From: Dugong dugon
Lineage: Eukaryota; Chordata; Mammalia; Sirenia; Dugongidae
Assembly: GCA_030035585.1 (NCBI GenBank)
Contig: CM057461.1
Coordinates: forward strand, 5,406,001 to 5,470,000
DNA: 64,000 bases
Direction: 5' to 3'
Part shown: piece after piece, positions 1 to 10,984 of the stretch
How the letters are laid out: each line of letters begins with the position of its first letter
Position numbering within the stretch: position 1 is the first letter of the stretch
Program-made: the position numbers and the translations under genes
Notes under the pieces: generated by a model
Database searches by the model: none
What the model saw: the letters and a program-made list of their open reading frames with translations, nothing else
Told to the model about the DNA's origin: nothing

Positions 1-210
1 AGTGCGGTCTTGCTGATGGAAAGTTCACATGAGTTCTACTCCCTCTGAAAGACATCACCACCAGCTCTGAAGAGGAGGGCTTGGCGGTGGGAACTGGATA
101 CTCTCCAAGCACATTTTCCAAATTCTTGTTCTGTGGTTTGGAATTCTAGAGGTGCCGGCGGTGTGCTCTCATGTTTTATGGTCTTAAGTGGACATCTCTT
201 AACTTTGGAA

Positions 211-395
211 CCCCTGGGTGGTGAAAACAGTTAACTTGCTCGGCTGCTAACCAAAAGGTTAGAGGTTTGAGTCCACCCAGAGGCATCTTGGAAGAAAGTC
301 CTGGTGATCTACTTCCAAAAAAAATCAGCCATTGAAAACGCCATGGAGCACAGCTCTACTCTGACACACGTAGGGTTGTCATGAGTTGAAACTGG
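211..395 (+). mobile_element. AfroSINE, type B head
   Basis: Afrotherian tRNA-derived SINE in sense orientation. Two head types recur in the window. Type A begins GGAGCCCTGGTGGC and continues GTGGTTAAG; type B begins CCCTGGGTGGTG and has the body motif AATCAGCCATTGAAAA. Both share GCTGCTAACC and a 3' part close to ATGAGTCGGAATCGACT. This copy is type B, nearly full length and diverged. Confidence 0.9.
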
Positions 396-1333
396 TGGGT
401 CTTTGCTTTCAATTTGGACTTTCTAGCTCCTATAGAAGGGCGGTCATTCTCTTGTCAAGATGAATAGCAAAAGCCCCCAAGGCTAAAAAAAATTTAAAAA
501 AAAAAGCCTTCTTTCCAAAGATCCAACATAACAGACGGATGCTAGCCAGATTCAGGAAACAGCAGCTTGGTATTCTGTCTCCCCCAACAGCTCCTCAAAA
601 CCTGGAGTATTTCCAACCTCAGAAAATTCCCCAGCTCACTATCTTCAGCCACAACACCTCTCCCAAGCAGAGAGACCCTGGGGAGAGGCAACAGCTCAAT
701 TTTTTCCAGACTCTATTATCTTCTTTTACCAGACAATTCAATTCAGTCGGCATTTCTACAAATTGAGCTATGGCTGTGCCAACTCCAGCCAGGCATTGGT
801 GAAAGACAAGAAACGGAGCGGCCCCCACCCACCCCTGCCAGGAATTTGCAGTCTCCACTAGCTAGGCCCCAATTCTGGTTCTCATCCTGTGGGTCTCGGC
901 CATGGAGTCCAAACAGCCCTTCCCCTCCACCCATCCATTCTCTACTCCGCAGCCACAGTGACCTTTTCAAAGCACAGATCTGATCATGTCCCCACCTACC
1001 TGAGGCCCCGAACAGCTCCCTCTGGCCCACACCAGCGTTCTCAAACTCACGTAGCAGAAAACAGGTGCTCTCCAAACCGCACCCAGCCGGGCCATGGCTA
1101 AAATTAACTAACGACCCTCTTTTCTTGGCTGGCAGAAAAAAAATAAGCTAATTGATGGAATAGTCTCCCTTTTAGGTGTTTCTCCCATCACTTTCTCTTA
1201 AACCTCTGGTCCCTGCTACCACCTGGCTATATTAGAATATAATGTAAGATGATATCTGAATTATCATAGAATCCTCAATTCCATGAGCAAATTTTTTTTT
1301 GTGTATTAATGTTTCCTGGTATTCTGCATGTAA
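396..1333. other. No gene seen; unique or unrecognised DNA
   Basis: Apart from an A-rich patch near 485-505 I see no recognisable repeat. Short overlapping open frames on both strands lack family signatures and splice context. A T-run near 1290 precedes the next repeat. Confidence 0.5.
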
Positions 1334-1417
1334 GTGTTCCTCTCTCTCAAGATGGTGGAGCACCTACTGGGATGGGCTGGCATGCAAGGCTCTTCCCAAG
1401 AGACCCAACCCAAGTCC
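1334..1417 (+). repeat. Unclassified dispersed or inverted repeat, copy 1
   Basis: About 85 bases starting AGTGTTCCTCTCTCTC recur in inverted orientation at 2090-2176 with roughly 90% identity by eye. The similarity stops abruptly on both sides. I cannot name the family; it may be an afrotherian LTR fragment or a local copy event. Confidence 0.6.
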
Positions 1418-1548
1418 CTCTAGGTCTTGGCACAGTGGCGTTCTGTCTGGGCTCCAGTCTTCCCCCTTCTGCTTGGTGAGCATGTTCTTCAAGACTTAGC
1501 ATCACCTAGCGTTGGGTGTAATAAATGTTCATGGCATGAACTGATGGC

Positions 1549-1744
1549 TGTTGTTAGGTACCATGGGGTGGGTTTTCTACTCTTAACGACCCCATGTGAC
1601 AGAGTAGAACTACCTCATTTGGTTTTCTAGGCTGCAATCTTTATGGAGCAGATAGCCAAGTCTTTCTTTCGTGGAGCCGCTGGGTAGGTTCGAACTGCCA
1701 ACCTTTCATTTAGCAGCTGAACCATTGCATCACCAGGGCTCCTT
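1549..1744 (-). mobile_element. AfroSINE, type A head, antisense
   Basis: Read on the minus strand it starts AAGGAGCCCTGGTG and passes through GCTGCTAAA and the CCATAAAGATT-type body. At the left it ends in a GTTGTTAGGTACC tail, which is the AfroSINE/RTE-like 3' end. Confidence 0.85.
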
Positions 1745-1796
1745 GGGTGAATTGATAGCCCAGACCAAAAAACAAAAAATGAAAAAACAAAACACC

Positions 1797-1968
1797 AGCT
1801 CAATTGCCATCAAGTTGATCTCAACTCACAACGACTCCATGTGTGTCAGAGTAGGACTGTGCTCCATGAGGTTTTCAATGCCTGAGTTTTCAGAAGTAGA
1901 TCACCAGGCCTTTCTTCCAAGCCACCTCTGGGTAGACTCGAACCTCCAGCCTTTTGGTTAACAGCCAA
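1797..1968 (-). mobile_element. AfroSINE, type B, antisense
   Basis: Antisense type B copy. The GATCACCAGGCCTTTCTTCC core and the TCTGGGTAGACTCGAACCTCC block identify it. The tRNA-like head beyond 1968 is degraded. Confidence 0.85.
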
Positions 1969-2089
1969 GTGCGATAGCTGGGAAGAGGAGATTGAATATA
2001 TTAAGTACCAGAGAACATCAGACAGTCGGGTCCCAACAATAACAATGTGCGGCATAGACAAGAGTCGGGTTGCCACCCGAAGAGAGCTC

Positions 2090-2176
2090 CTGCCTTGGGT
2101 TGGCTTTCTTGGGAAGGGCCTTGCACGCCAGCCTCCATCCAGTAGGTGCTCCACCATGTTGAGAGAGAGGAACACT
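2090..2176 (-). repeat. Unclassified repeat, inverted copy 2 of 1334-1417
   Basis: Reverse complement matches 1334-1417 with about 7 differences over 80 bases. It is followed on the minus strand by sequence not shared with copy 1, so only this short block is duplicated. Confidence 0.6.
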
Positions 2177-2720
2177 CTCCCCCACCACTTACCATGCTCC
2201 AGCCACCTGACCTTCTTTACTTCTCAAACCTCCTTATCACTTGCCCTTCCCCTGCCTGGCTCCGTCCCAGGACTCAGGTCTCAGACCACTCAGTGTAAAG
2301 TGGTCTCCCGAGCTGGTCCATGGCGTTGGGGGAGGACACTCCTCTCCCCAGCTCTCAGCCTGTCACACCGTGTGTCCATCCTTGGTCAACTTTAAGACTC
2401 ATGGATCAGGATTTTCACTGCAGTCTCTCCACGGCCTGGCCCCTAAACGGTGACTTTCCCCAACGTTTTGTCCTCACTTTTCTTCTCGCTCCCTCCTCCT
2501 TCTGGTTTCAGGCACCACCTGTTTATGGGCTCTCTCCACAGACTCCATTGCCAGCCCTCACTTCTCATTGGGAATACACCGCGTGGATTTACAACTTCCA
2601 ACTGCATGGAACAGCCTGGATGGCCCACAGGCATTACAAGGTCTACTGTCCAACAGTGAACCATTGTCTTCCCAGCTGACTACCTCCTCCTCTTCTGTCC
2701 CTGGTCTTTATAACAAAAAG
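2177..2720. other. No gene seen; pyrimidine-rich, possibly L2-derived
   Basis: CT-rich sequence with L2-like phrasing but no segment I can align with certainty. Overlapping short frames in several phases are typical of stop-poor CT-rich DNA, not a gene. Confidence 0.4.
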
Positions 2721-2924
2721 CAAACCAAACCTGTTGCTGTCAAGTTGATTTGACTCAATGCGACCCCATGTGTTACAGAGTACAACTGTGCTCCATAGGG
2801 TTTTCTTGGCCGTAATCTTTATGGAAGCAGATCACCAGGCCTTTCTTCTATAGTGCTGCTCAGTGTGTTTAACCTTTTGGTTAGCAGCCAAGCCCAAACC
2901 ATTTGGACCACCTAGGGAACCTGG
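2721..2924 (-). mobile_element. AfroSINE, antisense
   Basis: The antisense tail AACCTGTTGCTGTCAAGTTG at the left is followed by CCATAGGGTTTTC and GTAATCTTTATGGAAGCAG. At the right are GGTTAGCAGCCAAG and a worn head. Confidence 0.9.
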
Positions 2925-3109
2925 TCTTTATACAACCCCCTAAATAGAGCCACTGGCGTCATCCGCCATCCTAGCTCCTCATTGTCCCCTCCCATATCCC
3001 TTCGACGGTTCTGCTTCTAAACACCAACCCTCCACCCGCCTCTCATGCCACTGCCTTTCACTGCTCACATCGTGGCCTTTGCCTGGAAAATTGTGACAAC
3101 CGCCTGTCT

Positions 3110-3660
3110 TGCCGGCTCCACGAACCTGATGCCAAAGCCCAGAGCATGATGTTCTCTAAACCATCACCTTCCTAAAGAGATCAGTCTGTTCATGCTCCTG
3201 TCTCAATCAGATACGGCTGTGGCTCCCTACTGCCTACCAGAGAAAATGAACTCCCTAACTTGGCCTGAAAAAGCCTGAAGCCCCCGTTGTTGTCCCCGCC
3301 CCACACACCTCCAAGCCTGTGCCCAGCTGAACATCTCTGCAAACTCTGTGCTGACGTTTCTGTCCGTTTGGCACTTGCTCCACTCTGCCTTGATGCTTTC
3401 CCCGAATCCCTATTTCTTCTGCTCCCAGTCACCTTCTCTGGGAAAACTCCCCCTCATCTTTCAAGATCAAGCTCAGATGTCACCACGATACCTTACCACC
3501 CCCCAGGCAAGATCAATCACTGGTACTTCTTGAAGCACAAAGCCCTGGGCTCGCTCATTCATGGTTTGTCTTGGGGTGATCTGCCCTCCGGTCTGTCTTC
3601 TCTGTGAGACTGGGAACCTTGGAGGCAGGCGCAGGGCCTGCTCACCTCTGTGTCTCTCGC
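3110..3660 (+). mobile_element. Old L2-type LINE 3' region (remnant)
   Basis: Phrases such as AAGCTCAGATGTCACC and a downstream GTGAGACTGGGAACC...GCAGGGCCTG resemble the L2 3' region in sense orientation. Divergence is high and ends are uncertain. Confidence 0.5.
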
Positions 3661-3670
3661 ATCTGCTGCA

Positions 3671-3838
3671 AAGAAAAAATCAATTACCCTCAAGTCAATT
3701 CCAACTCCTGGTAACCCCGTGTGTATCAGAGTAAACCTGTGCTTCATAGGGTTTTCAATGGCTCATTTTTGAAAGTAGATCAGCAGGCCTTTCTTCCAAG
3801 GTGCTTCTGGGTAGACTTAACCGTTTGCATCACTCACG
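3671..3838 (-). mobile_element. AfroSINE, type B, antisense
   Basis: Shows CAAGTCAATTCCAACTC at the tail, CATAGGGTTTTCAATGG, and GCCTTTCTTCCAAGGTGC. The tRNA-like head is mostly lost near 3820-3838. Confidence 0.85.
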
Positions 3839-4795
3839 GACCACCACAGAGAAAGCACTCACTAATTGTCTCTGCATGGCTGAATGAATGAGTTATTGGG
3901 AGTGAGGTGGGTGCGCCAGGATCGGAGAGGGCTGGGCAGGCATCTTAACAGCTTATCACAGTAGGAAGACACATCCTCATTTTACAGTCAAAGCCCAGGG
4001 GCAGGCAGTCAGGTTTGAATTCAAATTCAAGGCCAAGCAGGGTCTAGGGAGATGTCTTTATGCCTGTGACCTGGAACTAAAAGAAGCCATCCAGGAGCCC
4101 AAATGCCTCAAGGGGTATTTGGGCTAATGAGAAGTTTCTATGATCCAAGGATGGGGGGAAACCCAGCGGCCTTCATGGGAGACTTTGCTGTCTCCATCGG
4201 CCCACCTCCTCCTCCCTTCGGAAGGCCAGCCCGTCCTTAGCTGGTGGTCTAAATCACTTTGGGGCTCAGGGTTGGATTGTCAGTGATAAACACACATCCC
4301 TGGCTCCCTCTCTCTTTTTTTCCTTCTGAAGTTCAGTCCTAAACCCAGTTAAATGTATCCTTCGGCTCTATCAGATGTGACTTAACTGTACTGGCTGAAG
4401 AGAGCGACCGCCTGCTTCATGTCGTTTTGATGGAAATAAAGGCTGATTGAATCTGACTTGTGTCAAATTACCCCAGGAAATACGATGGGATGCGGGGTCT
4501 GGGTGAAGCTCCTTCAATTCTCTCTGGGCGCTCCAGTTTCAGGAGCTAGGGATACAGAACACTGTCCTGTGTCCAAAGGGGAGATGGAGGACTTCAGAGT
4601 TGTAAGACTCGGTGGAAACGAGAGAGCTGTTCTTACAGAAGGCGCACTCTGAGCAGGGCGCTGTAAACGAGCAAGAGAAGAAGCCAAATGGCCCCAGGCT
4701 TCTTTCCATGGGAGGAGCCTCCCACTACAGAGGGTACCAGGACTGTGGTTCTTACCACCTCTTGGTGCCCTGGGGACAATTTCCAGCAATCAGTA
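3839..4795. other. No gene seen; unique DNA with a possible MIR core
   Basis: A weak MIR-like stretch (CTCATTTTACAG, near 3979-3990) is the only repeat signal. The remainder is not recognised and has no convincing open frame. Confidence 0.4.
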
Positions 4796-4811
4796 CAGGC
4801 AGTTCCCAACT

Positions 4812-5003
4812 AAGGTGCTCTAGTTAAGCCCTCATCTGCGAACCGAAAGGTTGGCAGTTTGAGCCCGCTCAGTGGCTCTCAGGGAGAAAGACCTTGGCAA
4901 TCTGCTTTCGTAAAGATTACAGCCTAGAAAACCCTATGGGGCAGTTCTACTGTATCACAGGGGGTCACTATGAGTCAGAATCGACTCGACAGCACCCAAC
5001 AAC
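4812..5003 (+). mobile_element. AfroSINE inserted in the Tigger-like element
   Basis: Sense AfroSINE with CGAACCGAAAGGTTGGC, AAAGATTACAGCCTAGAAAA and an ACTCGACAGCACCCAACAAC tail. It lies within the left terminal region of the DNA transposon, so it is younger than that element. Confidence 0.9.
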
Positions 5004-5154
5004 GGTCCTCGATTTACAACATATTCAAGTTACGACGAACCGCGCTTATGACGGTCTGTTTGTTTTGTTTGCTCGTTTTTGTACATCTTATTGTTAGTAA
5101 TGAGCACTAAATACAATGTTGCAGCACATAGTTTGCTGATATTATCGTTCTCAG

Positions 5155-5594
5155 ATGTTCACTTGCAAACGTTCAATCTTCGGACTTACTGTTCAAAAAC
5201 ACCGACGTATAGCAGGGGAAAGAAATGCTGAAAAAGGAAGAAAGAATGAGGAAGAGAAAGGAGAGAAGTTGTCAAACATTTTCTCAGTGAAAGGAATAGC
5301 TGAAGTTTGTTCTAAACTAAATCAGGAGCTTCAGTTGCTTGAAAACACGGACCCAAAAGCTGATCGTTTTGCTAAGTCGATAGACAGACTCAAGAAGCAG
5401 TGAGATGTGACTTCGAAATATGTAAAGAAAAACAGAAAAGGACCATACAGACAATGCTCACTAATTTTCTGACTAGAAACGTCATCCCAATTCCCAAGGA
5501 TAATCCAGATGACACAGAACCTTCCACAAGTGGAGTTATTACCACAGCTGACAAAATGTCAACATTGTCTAACTCTGCTTCATCATTGCAGTAA
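5155..5594 (+). pseudogene. Tigger-like transposase C-terminal remnant
   Basis: Two consecutive open stretches in different frames (5155-5403 and 5400-5594) read as a lysine/glutamate-rich segment with AEVCSKLNQELQLLE, then a tail with IQTMLTNFLTRN and DDTEPSTSG. Acidic or serine-rich tails with a Q.TL..F motif are typical of Tigger/TIGD-type C-termini. The frame shifts at about 5400. No HTH or DDE domain is present, so no enzyme activity is possible. Assignment is by style of sequence, not by a search. Confidence 0.5.
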
Positions 5595-5863
5595 ATTTTT
5601 GTTTTGTGTAATTTTTTGTGTATGTACGTGGGTATTAAAATCTATCCGTAAGTTTGTGTAATGTTTATGTATATGTATATGTAATGTTCCCAACCCCCAA
5701 AGACAAATAAAGATCAGATTTATAAAGATTCTGATGATAAAAAGCAATAGTAATGAAAACTAAAAAAAAAAAAAAAAAAATAATGAGGCATTCAACTTAC
5801 GTCAGAACTGACTTTTGACGGAACCATTGGGAGAAAACCCCATCGTAGGTTGGGGACTACCTG

Positions 5864-6639
5864 TCCTAGGATCTGACTCAATCCATGAATGGGCCAATTG
5901 GTTTACCAATACAGAAGTATCAAGCAGCTGCCTTGAGCTTAGCTCTGTGGGAGAAGTAAGACTTGTCTATAAGACAGTCTGCTCTCAAAACAGTCACAGC
6001 CTGGCTGGAACACAAAACCAGCAGACAGGGGACAATTAGTGAGCAATGGAGCTTGAAAAAATATGCCCAAGTGGCTCGAAGGGCAGCAGCGGTTCAGAAA
6101 AAGAAGAGATTGATATTTCAGCAAAAGCTTCCTTCATGGAAGAGGTAGAGGGGTACTTGTGCCGTGAAGGGCAGGAAAGCTCTAGGCTTCAGAAAGGGGC
6201 AGGGCCATTCCAGAAAGGAGGAATCGGCATGAGCAGAGGCAAGAAGCAGGACTCAGAATAAGGTAGGGGAGGGGCAAGGCAACAGCCCGATGCAGCTCGG
6301 TGAACTTTGAGGAGTCACAGGAAGGGAGGATGGATAAATCAGTTAAGGTGGGGGCCCCTGAAAGTTAAATTCAATGACCATTCAATTCACATTTATTAAA
6401 TTGTCCTGGAGATGCAGAAATGAACAAAACACAAGGGAAGTCAGACACATTTGACATCTTAGAATAGGTGTTATGATCCAGGTATGTCCCAGGTGCCTGG
6501 AAGCCAAAGAGGGGCAGCCAATCTAACTGAGTAGTAAAGAATCAGGTGGGCTTCTTGGAGGAGGTGATATTTATATGGAATCTTATAGAATGCTAGAAGT
6601 TGGCCAGGTGTAGAAGGAGCACATGTATGATCTAGGCGT
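5864..6639. other. No gene seen; unique DNA with an old repeat scrap
   Basis: Near 6370-6450 a TTCACATTTATTAAATTGTC...ATGAACAAAACAC phrase resembles the common L2/MIR3-associated 3' sequence. The remainder is unrecognised and purine-rich. Confidence 0.4.
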
Positions 6640-6985
6640 GCACAAAGATGTTCACTGCAGTGTTGTTTATCACAGTGAAAAACTGGAAACAATCTAAATT
6701 TCCAACAAAAAAGGGACCAGTTAAATAAATATGGTCCCTCTATGTGGAATGCCATGCAGCAGATAAAAAGAATAAAGCAGTCCTGTATATACTCATTTGG
6801 AATGATCTCCAAGGTCTAGTGTTACGAGGGAAAAAAAAAATGCAAGATACAGAAAAAATGTATAGTACACTATCTTTCATGAGAGGGGAAGAGGAGTATA
6901 TATTTTGTTGGTAAATGATAAGACTATCCCTGGAAAGATACACAAGAAATATGTAATAATTTTGTTTCCAAGAAGGGGAACTAGG
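6640..6985 (+). mobile_element. L1 3' end fragment, sense (L1M type)
   Basis: Shows GTTCACTGCAGTGTTGTTTA, AACTGGAAACAATCTAAAT, GGGACCAGTTAAATAAATAT and GAATGATCTCCAAGGTCTAG, the familiar succession before the 3' UTR of old mammalian L1 elements. Truncated at both ends and non-coding. Confidence 0.75.
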
Positions 6986-8397
6986 AGGGGAGCAGAGAGG
7001 GAGGCTGTGACCCAGCCTTGGTGTGAAATGATTACAGAAGGAGATGCTGCTTGAAGGTTGAACCTTAAAAGTAGGAGGAGTTACAGGCAGGTGGTGAGGA
7101 GCAGTATTCCAAGCAGAGCAGACAGCCTGAACAAGACACATGGGCCGGGCTGGGAGGAAGGTGGACTTGGGCTCGGAGGTTGGAGGGGCAGGCAGAGGCT
7201 GGAGAACGGTGAGCCTCGTATGCCCAGCTAAGGAGTTTACACTCAAGTCCAACACCACTCGTTCCTTCCATCCATCACTATCAGGTGTGGACCTTGTACA
7301 GTCAGTTTGGAATATGTCAACTTGGCCAGGCTGAACTGCGTTTCCTAGAGTTCCTCAGCTTGTGTGTTTACGGTTAGGATGAGCCACTGAACAGTACTGG
7401 GATCTGACTCAGTCAGTGATGCTCACAAGAGTTGGAAGGCCGGGGAGGCATATTTTGTAGATGACTCACATTCTTGCTGACCTGCTGACTCACCTCGTGG
7501 GCGGGAAGCGGCCTGCAGCCTTCCCCTGGGTCCCCTGGGCTTCTCAGGGGCTCCTGGGCCAGATGTGTGTGTTCAACACCATGAAGAAGGGCTTGGCTTC
7601 TGCAGAACACTTGTCACCAAGGTCAGAAGCAATAAGAACAGTCACAGGTTTCTATCTGTCCCCCTGGGGCTCCAGCTCACCTGTGGGTTCCAGCTTGTTC
7701 CTGCTCTGTCTTGCATCACATCCACCTCCCTCCCAACTGCCCACCTTGTGGCCTCCAAGCCCCAGCATTAGATGCAGAGACACAGCCTTACAGTGACTGC
7801 TTAGCCCCACAACCGTGCAAGGTCCAATCTGCACCACATCCCCGAATGCATGCATACGTCTCTCTCTCCCTTTCTGCTTTTCTGATTGAACCTGGCTCAT
7901 TCACCTACCAGGTGCTGACACCATGCATGACCTCGGGGACACAGTAATGGACAATGTGATGCTCGCCTTCCCACAGCTCATTTTCTGAAAGGAGGAATCA
8001 GAAAATAGACAATTAAGTAATGTAACCTCAGAGAGCGAGAAGTGCCCAGTGACCTCCTTCGCCTGGGCGTAGTTCAGGGAGGCCTCCCCCACAGGAAGGA
8101 GGGGACTGCCATGGAGACAGCACTCCAGCAGAGGGGACTTCAAGGGCAAAAGCTTCATGGTGGGATGACCTGGAGTCTTCGAGGGACAGGAAGGAGCCAG
8201 CGGGCTGGAGGGTGGTGAGGGAGGGGAGTGTCCAGGGTGGGTCAGAACCCAAGGCTGGGTCATACCTTGGCCTTGGAGGCCAGGGAAGGGAGTTAGGGTT
8301 TTATTCCAAAAGCATCCTGGAGTCCAAGTGACTTTCAAAGTGGGCCCTGTGAAAGCCCACACACAGTCTTTGCTTTGAAAAGGGGGGATAAAATGTG
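6986..8397. other. No gene seen; unique DNA plus old LINE scraps
   Basis: The only hint is near 7905-8030, where CACAGTAATGGACAATGTG followed by an AGACAATTAAGTAA phrase resembles the old L2/MIR3-linked repeat. A minus-strand frame over 7901-8590 is open only because it reads through the GA microsatellite. Confidence 0.4.
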
Positions 8398-8427
8398 TGG
8401 TGTGTGTGTGCATGTATGTGTGTGTGT

Positions 8428-8491
<64 letters not shown>
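8398..8491. repeat. Compound (TG)n-(GA)n microsatellite
   Basis: TG-rich start (TGTGTGTGTG with CATG interruptions) switching near 8428 to an almost pure GA tract with two CA breaks. The plus strand is purine-only over long parts, so three-stranded structure is possible. Confidence 0.95.
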
Positions 8492-8493
<2 letters not shown>

Positions 8494-8895
8494 GATTTTG
8501 TGCCTCAGTTTTTGCCTTGGGTGGACTTACAGACTTTCCATTCTGCATCTGTGCTAGGAGGGCCCAGTCCCCTGCTGGGATCGTTCTCACCAGAATTCTG
8601 TCTTTCCAAGGAAGTCAGACTTCCTCCCGCCCAGGAGTTCTTTCCAGGGCCCCTGAGAAAAATATATGAAGCTGAATAACTCATGCGGTTTTCTGCTTCA
8701 TTTCCCCGGAACACCATTAGCAACAGCAAGCATTTCTGTCTTTATTTGACAGAATTTCCTGCCCTATTCTGCCTGGAACAGAAGAGAGATGAAAGGGGAG
8801 CCATGGTGCTGGGAATGGGGTTGAGAGTGGCGGAGCGGCCACCTCAGGACGGGGCTTGCCTAGTCCAGCAGATGGGAACATCTTTCCAAGGGGCC
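8492..8895. other. No gene seen; unique DNA
   Basis: I recognise no repeat or motif here. Confidence 0.4.
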
Positions 8896-9007
8896 TGTTA
8901 TGGATTGAATTATGTTCCCAAAAACATGTGTTATAAATTCCAACCCCTATACCTGTGGTTATAACTCCATTTGGGAATGGGTTTTCTTTGTTATGCTAAT
9001 GAGGCAA
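8896..9007 (+). mobile_element. Solo LTR fragment, 5' part (family of 41021 and 60963)
   Basis: Starts TGTTATGGATTGAATT and continues with CATTTGGGAATGGG and TTATGCTAATGAGGCAA, matching the first part of the LTR at 60963-61563. It stops where the RTE begins, so it was cut by that insertion or a deletion. Confidence 0.7.
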
Positions 9008-9157
9008 ATCTTTGACAACTTCAATCTTTTCATTTCTCATGATGTTGCTTATCAGTCCAGTTGTGAGGATTTTTGTTTTCTTTATGTTGAGGTGTAATCC
9101 ATACTGAAGGCCGTAGTCTTTAATCTTCATCAATAAGTGCTTCAAGTCCTCTTCACT

Positions 9158-9652
9158 TTAAGCAAGGAGGGTTGTGTTATCTGCATAACTTAGATTGTTA
9201 ATAAGTCTTCCTCCAAACCTGATGCCCCTTTCTTCTTCATACAGTCCAGCTTCTCGGATTATTTGCTGAGCGTACAGATTGAATAGGTATGGTGAAAGGA
9301 TACAACCTTGACGCACATCTTTCCTGACTTTAAACCATGCAGTATCCCCTTGTTCTGTTTGAACAACTGCCTTTTGATCTACATACAGGTTCCTTACGAG
9401 CACAGTTAAGTGTTCTGGAACTCCCATTCTTTGCAATGTTATCCAGAATTTGTTATCATTCACACAGTCAAATGCCATTGCATAGTCAATAAAACACAGG
9501 TAAACGTCTTTCTGGTATTCTCTTCTTTCAGCCAGGATCCATCCGACATCATCAATGATATCCCTGGTTCCGTATCCTCTTCTGAATCTAGCCTGAATTT
9601 CTGGCGGTTCCCTGTTGATATACTGCTGCAGCTGCTTTTGAATGATCAGCAA
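9158..9652 (-). pseudogene. RTE reverse transcriptase remnant, copy 1
   Basis: A 164-codon open stretch covers the core of the RT palm. FIDYAMAFD corresponds to motif A with its aspartates, RQGCILSPYLFNLYA to motif B, and SYADNTTLL to motif C. Motif C should read YADD; the second aspartate is asparagine here, which should abolish polymerisation. Upstream sequence includes QARFRRGYGTRD, typical of the RTE fingers region. No promoter or poly-A is near. Family assignment is firm and function is lost. Confidence 0.9.
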
Positions 9653-9685
9653 AATTTTACTTGCATGTGATATTAATGATATTGT

Positions 9686-10156
9686 TTAATAATTTCTGAA
9701 TTCGGTAAGATCACCCTTCTTGGGAATAGGCATAAATATGGATCTCTTCCAGTCGGTTGGCCAGGTAGCTGTCTTCCAAATTTCTTGGCATAGATGAGTG
9801 AGTACTTCCAGAGCTGCATCCATTTGTTGAAACGTCTCAATTGGTTTTCCGTCAGTTCCTGGAGGCTTGTTTTTCACCAATGCCTTCAGTGCAGCTTGGA
9901 CTTCTTCCTTCAGTAACATTGGTTCCTGCTCATATGCTGCCTCCTGAAATGGTTGAACGTTGACCAATTCTTTTTGGTGTAGTGACTCTGTGTATTCCTT
10001 CCATCTTCTTTTGATGCTTCCTGAGTCATTTAATATTTTCCCCATAGAATCCTTCACTACAATAACTTGAGGCTTGAATTTTTCTTCAGTTCTTTCAGTT
10101 TGAGAAATGCAGAGCATGTTCTTCCCTTTTGGTTTTCCATCTCCAGGTCTTTGCAT
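9686..10156 (-). pseudogene. RTE linker and RT N-terminal remnant, copy 1
   Basis: A 156-codon stretch carries the region between endonuclease and RT. It is a basic segment with RRWKEYTESLHQKEL, then NKPPGTDG and IFMPIPKKGDLTEFRNY, the start of the RT fingers. It is separated from the RT stretch by a short frame break near 9655-9685, so the original protein ran 10156 to 9158 on the minus strand. Confidence 0.85.
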
Positions 10157-10591
10157 ATGTCATTATAACACTTTACTTTGTCTTCTCAAACTGCCCTTTG
10201 AAATCTTCTGTTCAATTCATACTTCATCATTTCTTCCTTTCGCTTTAGCTACTTGACGTTCAAGAGCAAGTTTCAGAGTCTCTTCTAGCATCCATTCTGA
10301 TGTTTTCTTTCTTTCCTGTCTTTTTAATAACCTCTTGCTTTCTTCACGTTTGACGTCCCTGATGTCATTTCACAGCTAGTCTGGTCTTTGGTCGTTAGTG
10401 TTCAGCGCGTCAAATCTATTCTTGAGCTGGTCTCTAAATTCAGGTGGGATATACTCAAGGTTGTACTTTGGCTCTCGTGGACTTGTTCTAATTTTCTTCA
10501 GTTTCAACTTGAACTTGCATATGAGCAATTGAAGGTCTGTTCTGCAGTCAGCTGCTAGCCTTGTTCTGACTGATGATATTGAGCTTTTCCA

Positions 10592-10984
10592 TCATCTCTT
10601 TCCACAGACGTAATCAGTTTGATTTCTGTGTATTCCTTCTGGCGAGGTCCACATGTATTGTCTTTGCTTTTGTTGTTGAAAAAAGGTATTTGCAATGAAG
10701 TCGTTGGTCTTGTGAAATCGTATCATGTGATCTCTGGCATCAGTTCTATCACCAAGGCCATGTTTTCCAACTACCAATTGTTCTTCTTTGTTTCGAACTT
10801 CTGCATTCCCATCTCCGGTAATTGTCAATGTATCCTGATCACAAGTTCCATCAATTTCAGACTGCAGAAGTTGGTAAAAATCTTCCATTTCAATTTCTTC
10901 ATCTTTGGTCTTAGTGGTTGGTGGGTAAATCTGAAGAATAGTCGTATTAACTGGTCTTTCTTGGTTATCCCCATGTCCTCTCAT
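10592..10984 (-). pseudogene. RTE endonuclease remnant, copy 1
   Basis: A 130-codon stretch belongs to the exonuclease-endonuclease-phosphatase fold used by RTE LINEs to nick target DNA. It shows VNTTILQIY, FYQLLQSEID, TGDGN (normally GDWN) and SPEGIHRNQTDYV. The next segment downstream reads ADCRTDLQLL where the catalytic motif should be TDHQLL, so the histidine is lost. Homology ends at about 10965; the last codons are flanking sequence. Confidence 0.85.

Larger units (their letters stand above)
4796..5863 (+). mobile_element. Tigger/pogo-like DNA transposon remnant
   Basis: The left end reads TA then CAGGCAGTTCCCAACT. The right end is the inverted form, ...AACCTACGATGGGG reversed, closing in GGGGACTACCTG. 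These imperfect terminal inverted repeats fit the CAGGTAGTCCCC type of Tigger elements. The element contains a transposase C-terminal remnant (5155-5594), an A-run near 5761-5780 and an AfroSINE inserted just inside the left end. At about 1.07 kb, including a 0.19-kb SINE, it is far shorter than an autonomous Tigger of about 2.5 kb. Naming rests on memory of the families. Confidence 0.65.
9008..10965 (-). mobile_element. RTE (BovB-like) LINE, antisense, copy 1
   Basis: Minus-strand sequence carries, in order, part of an apurinic endonuclease domain, a linker, and a reverse transcriptase. This is the single-ORF plan of RTE-clade LINEs, and the wording matches the afrotherian RTE. The 5' part of the endonuclease is missing beyond 10965, and the 3' UTR is missing before 9008. 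Stops and frameshifts break it into at least three open stretches. It is non-functional: endonuclease and RT catalytic residues are changed (see the domain entries). Confidence 0.9.

Noticed and set aside
7901-8590. 229-codon minus-strand frame with a long Ser-Leu repeat
   Set aside because: Its middle is a translation of the GA microsatellite and the rest has no family signature.
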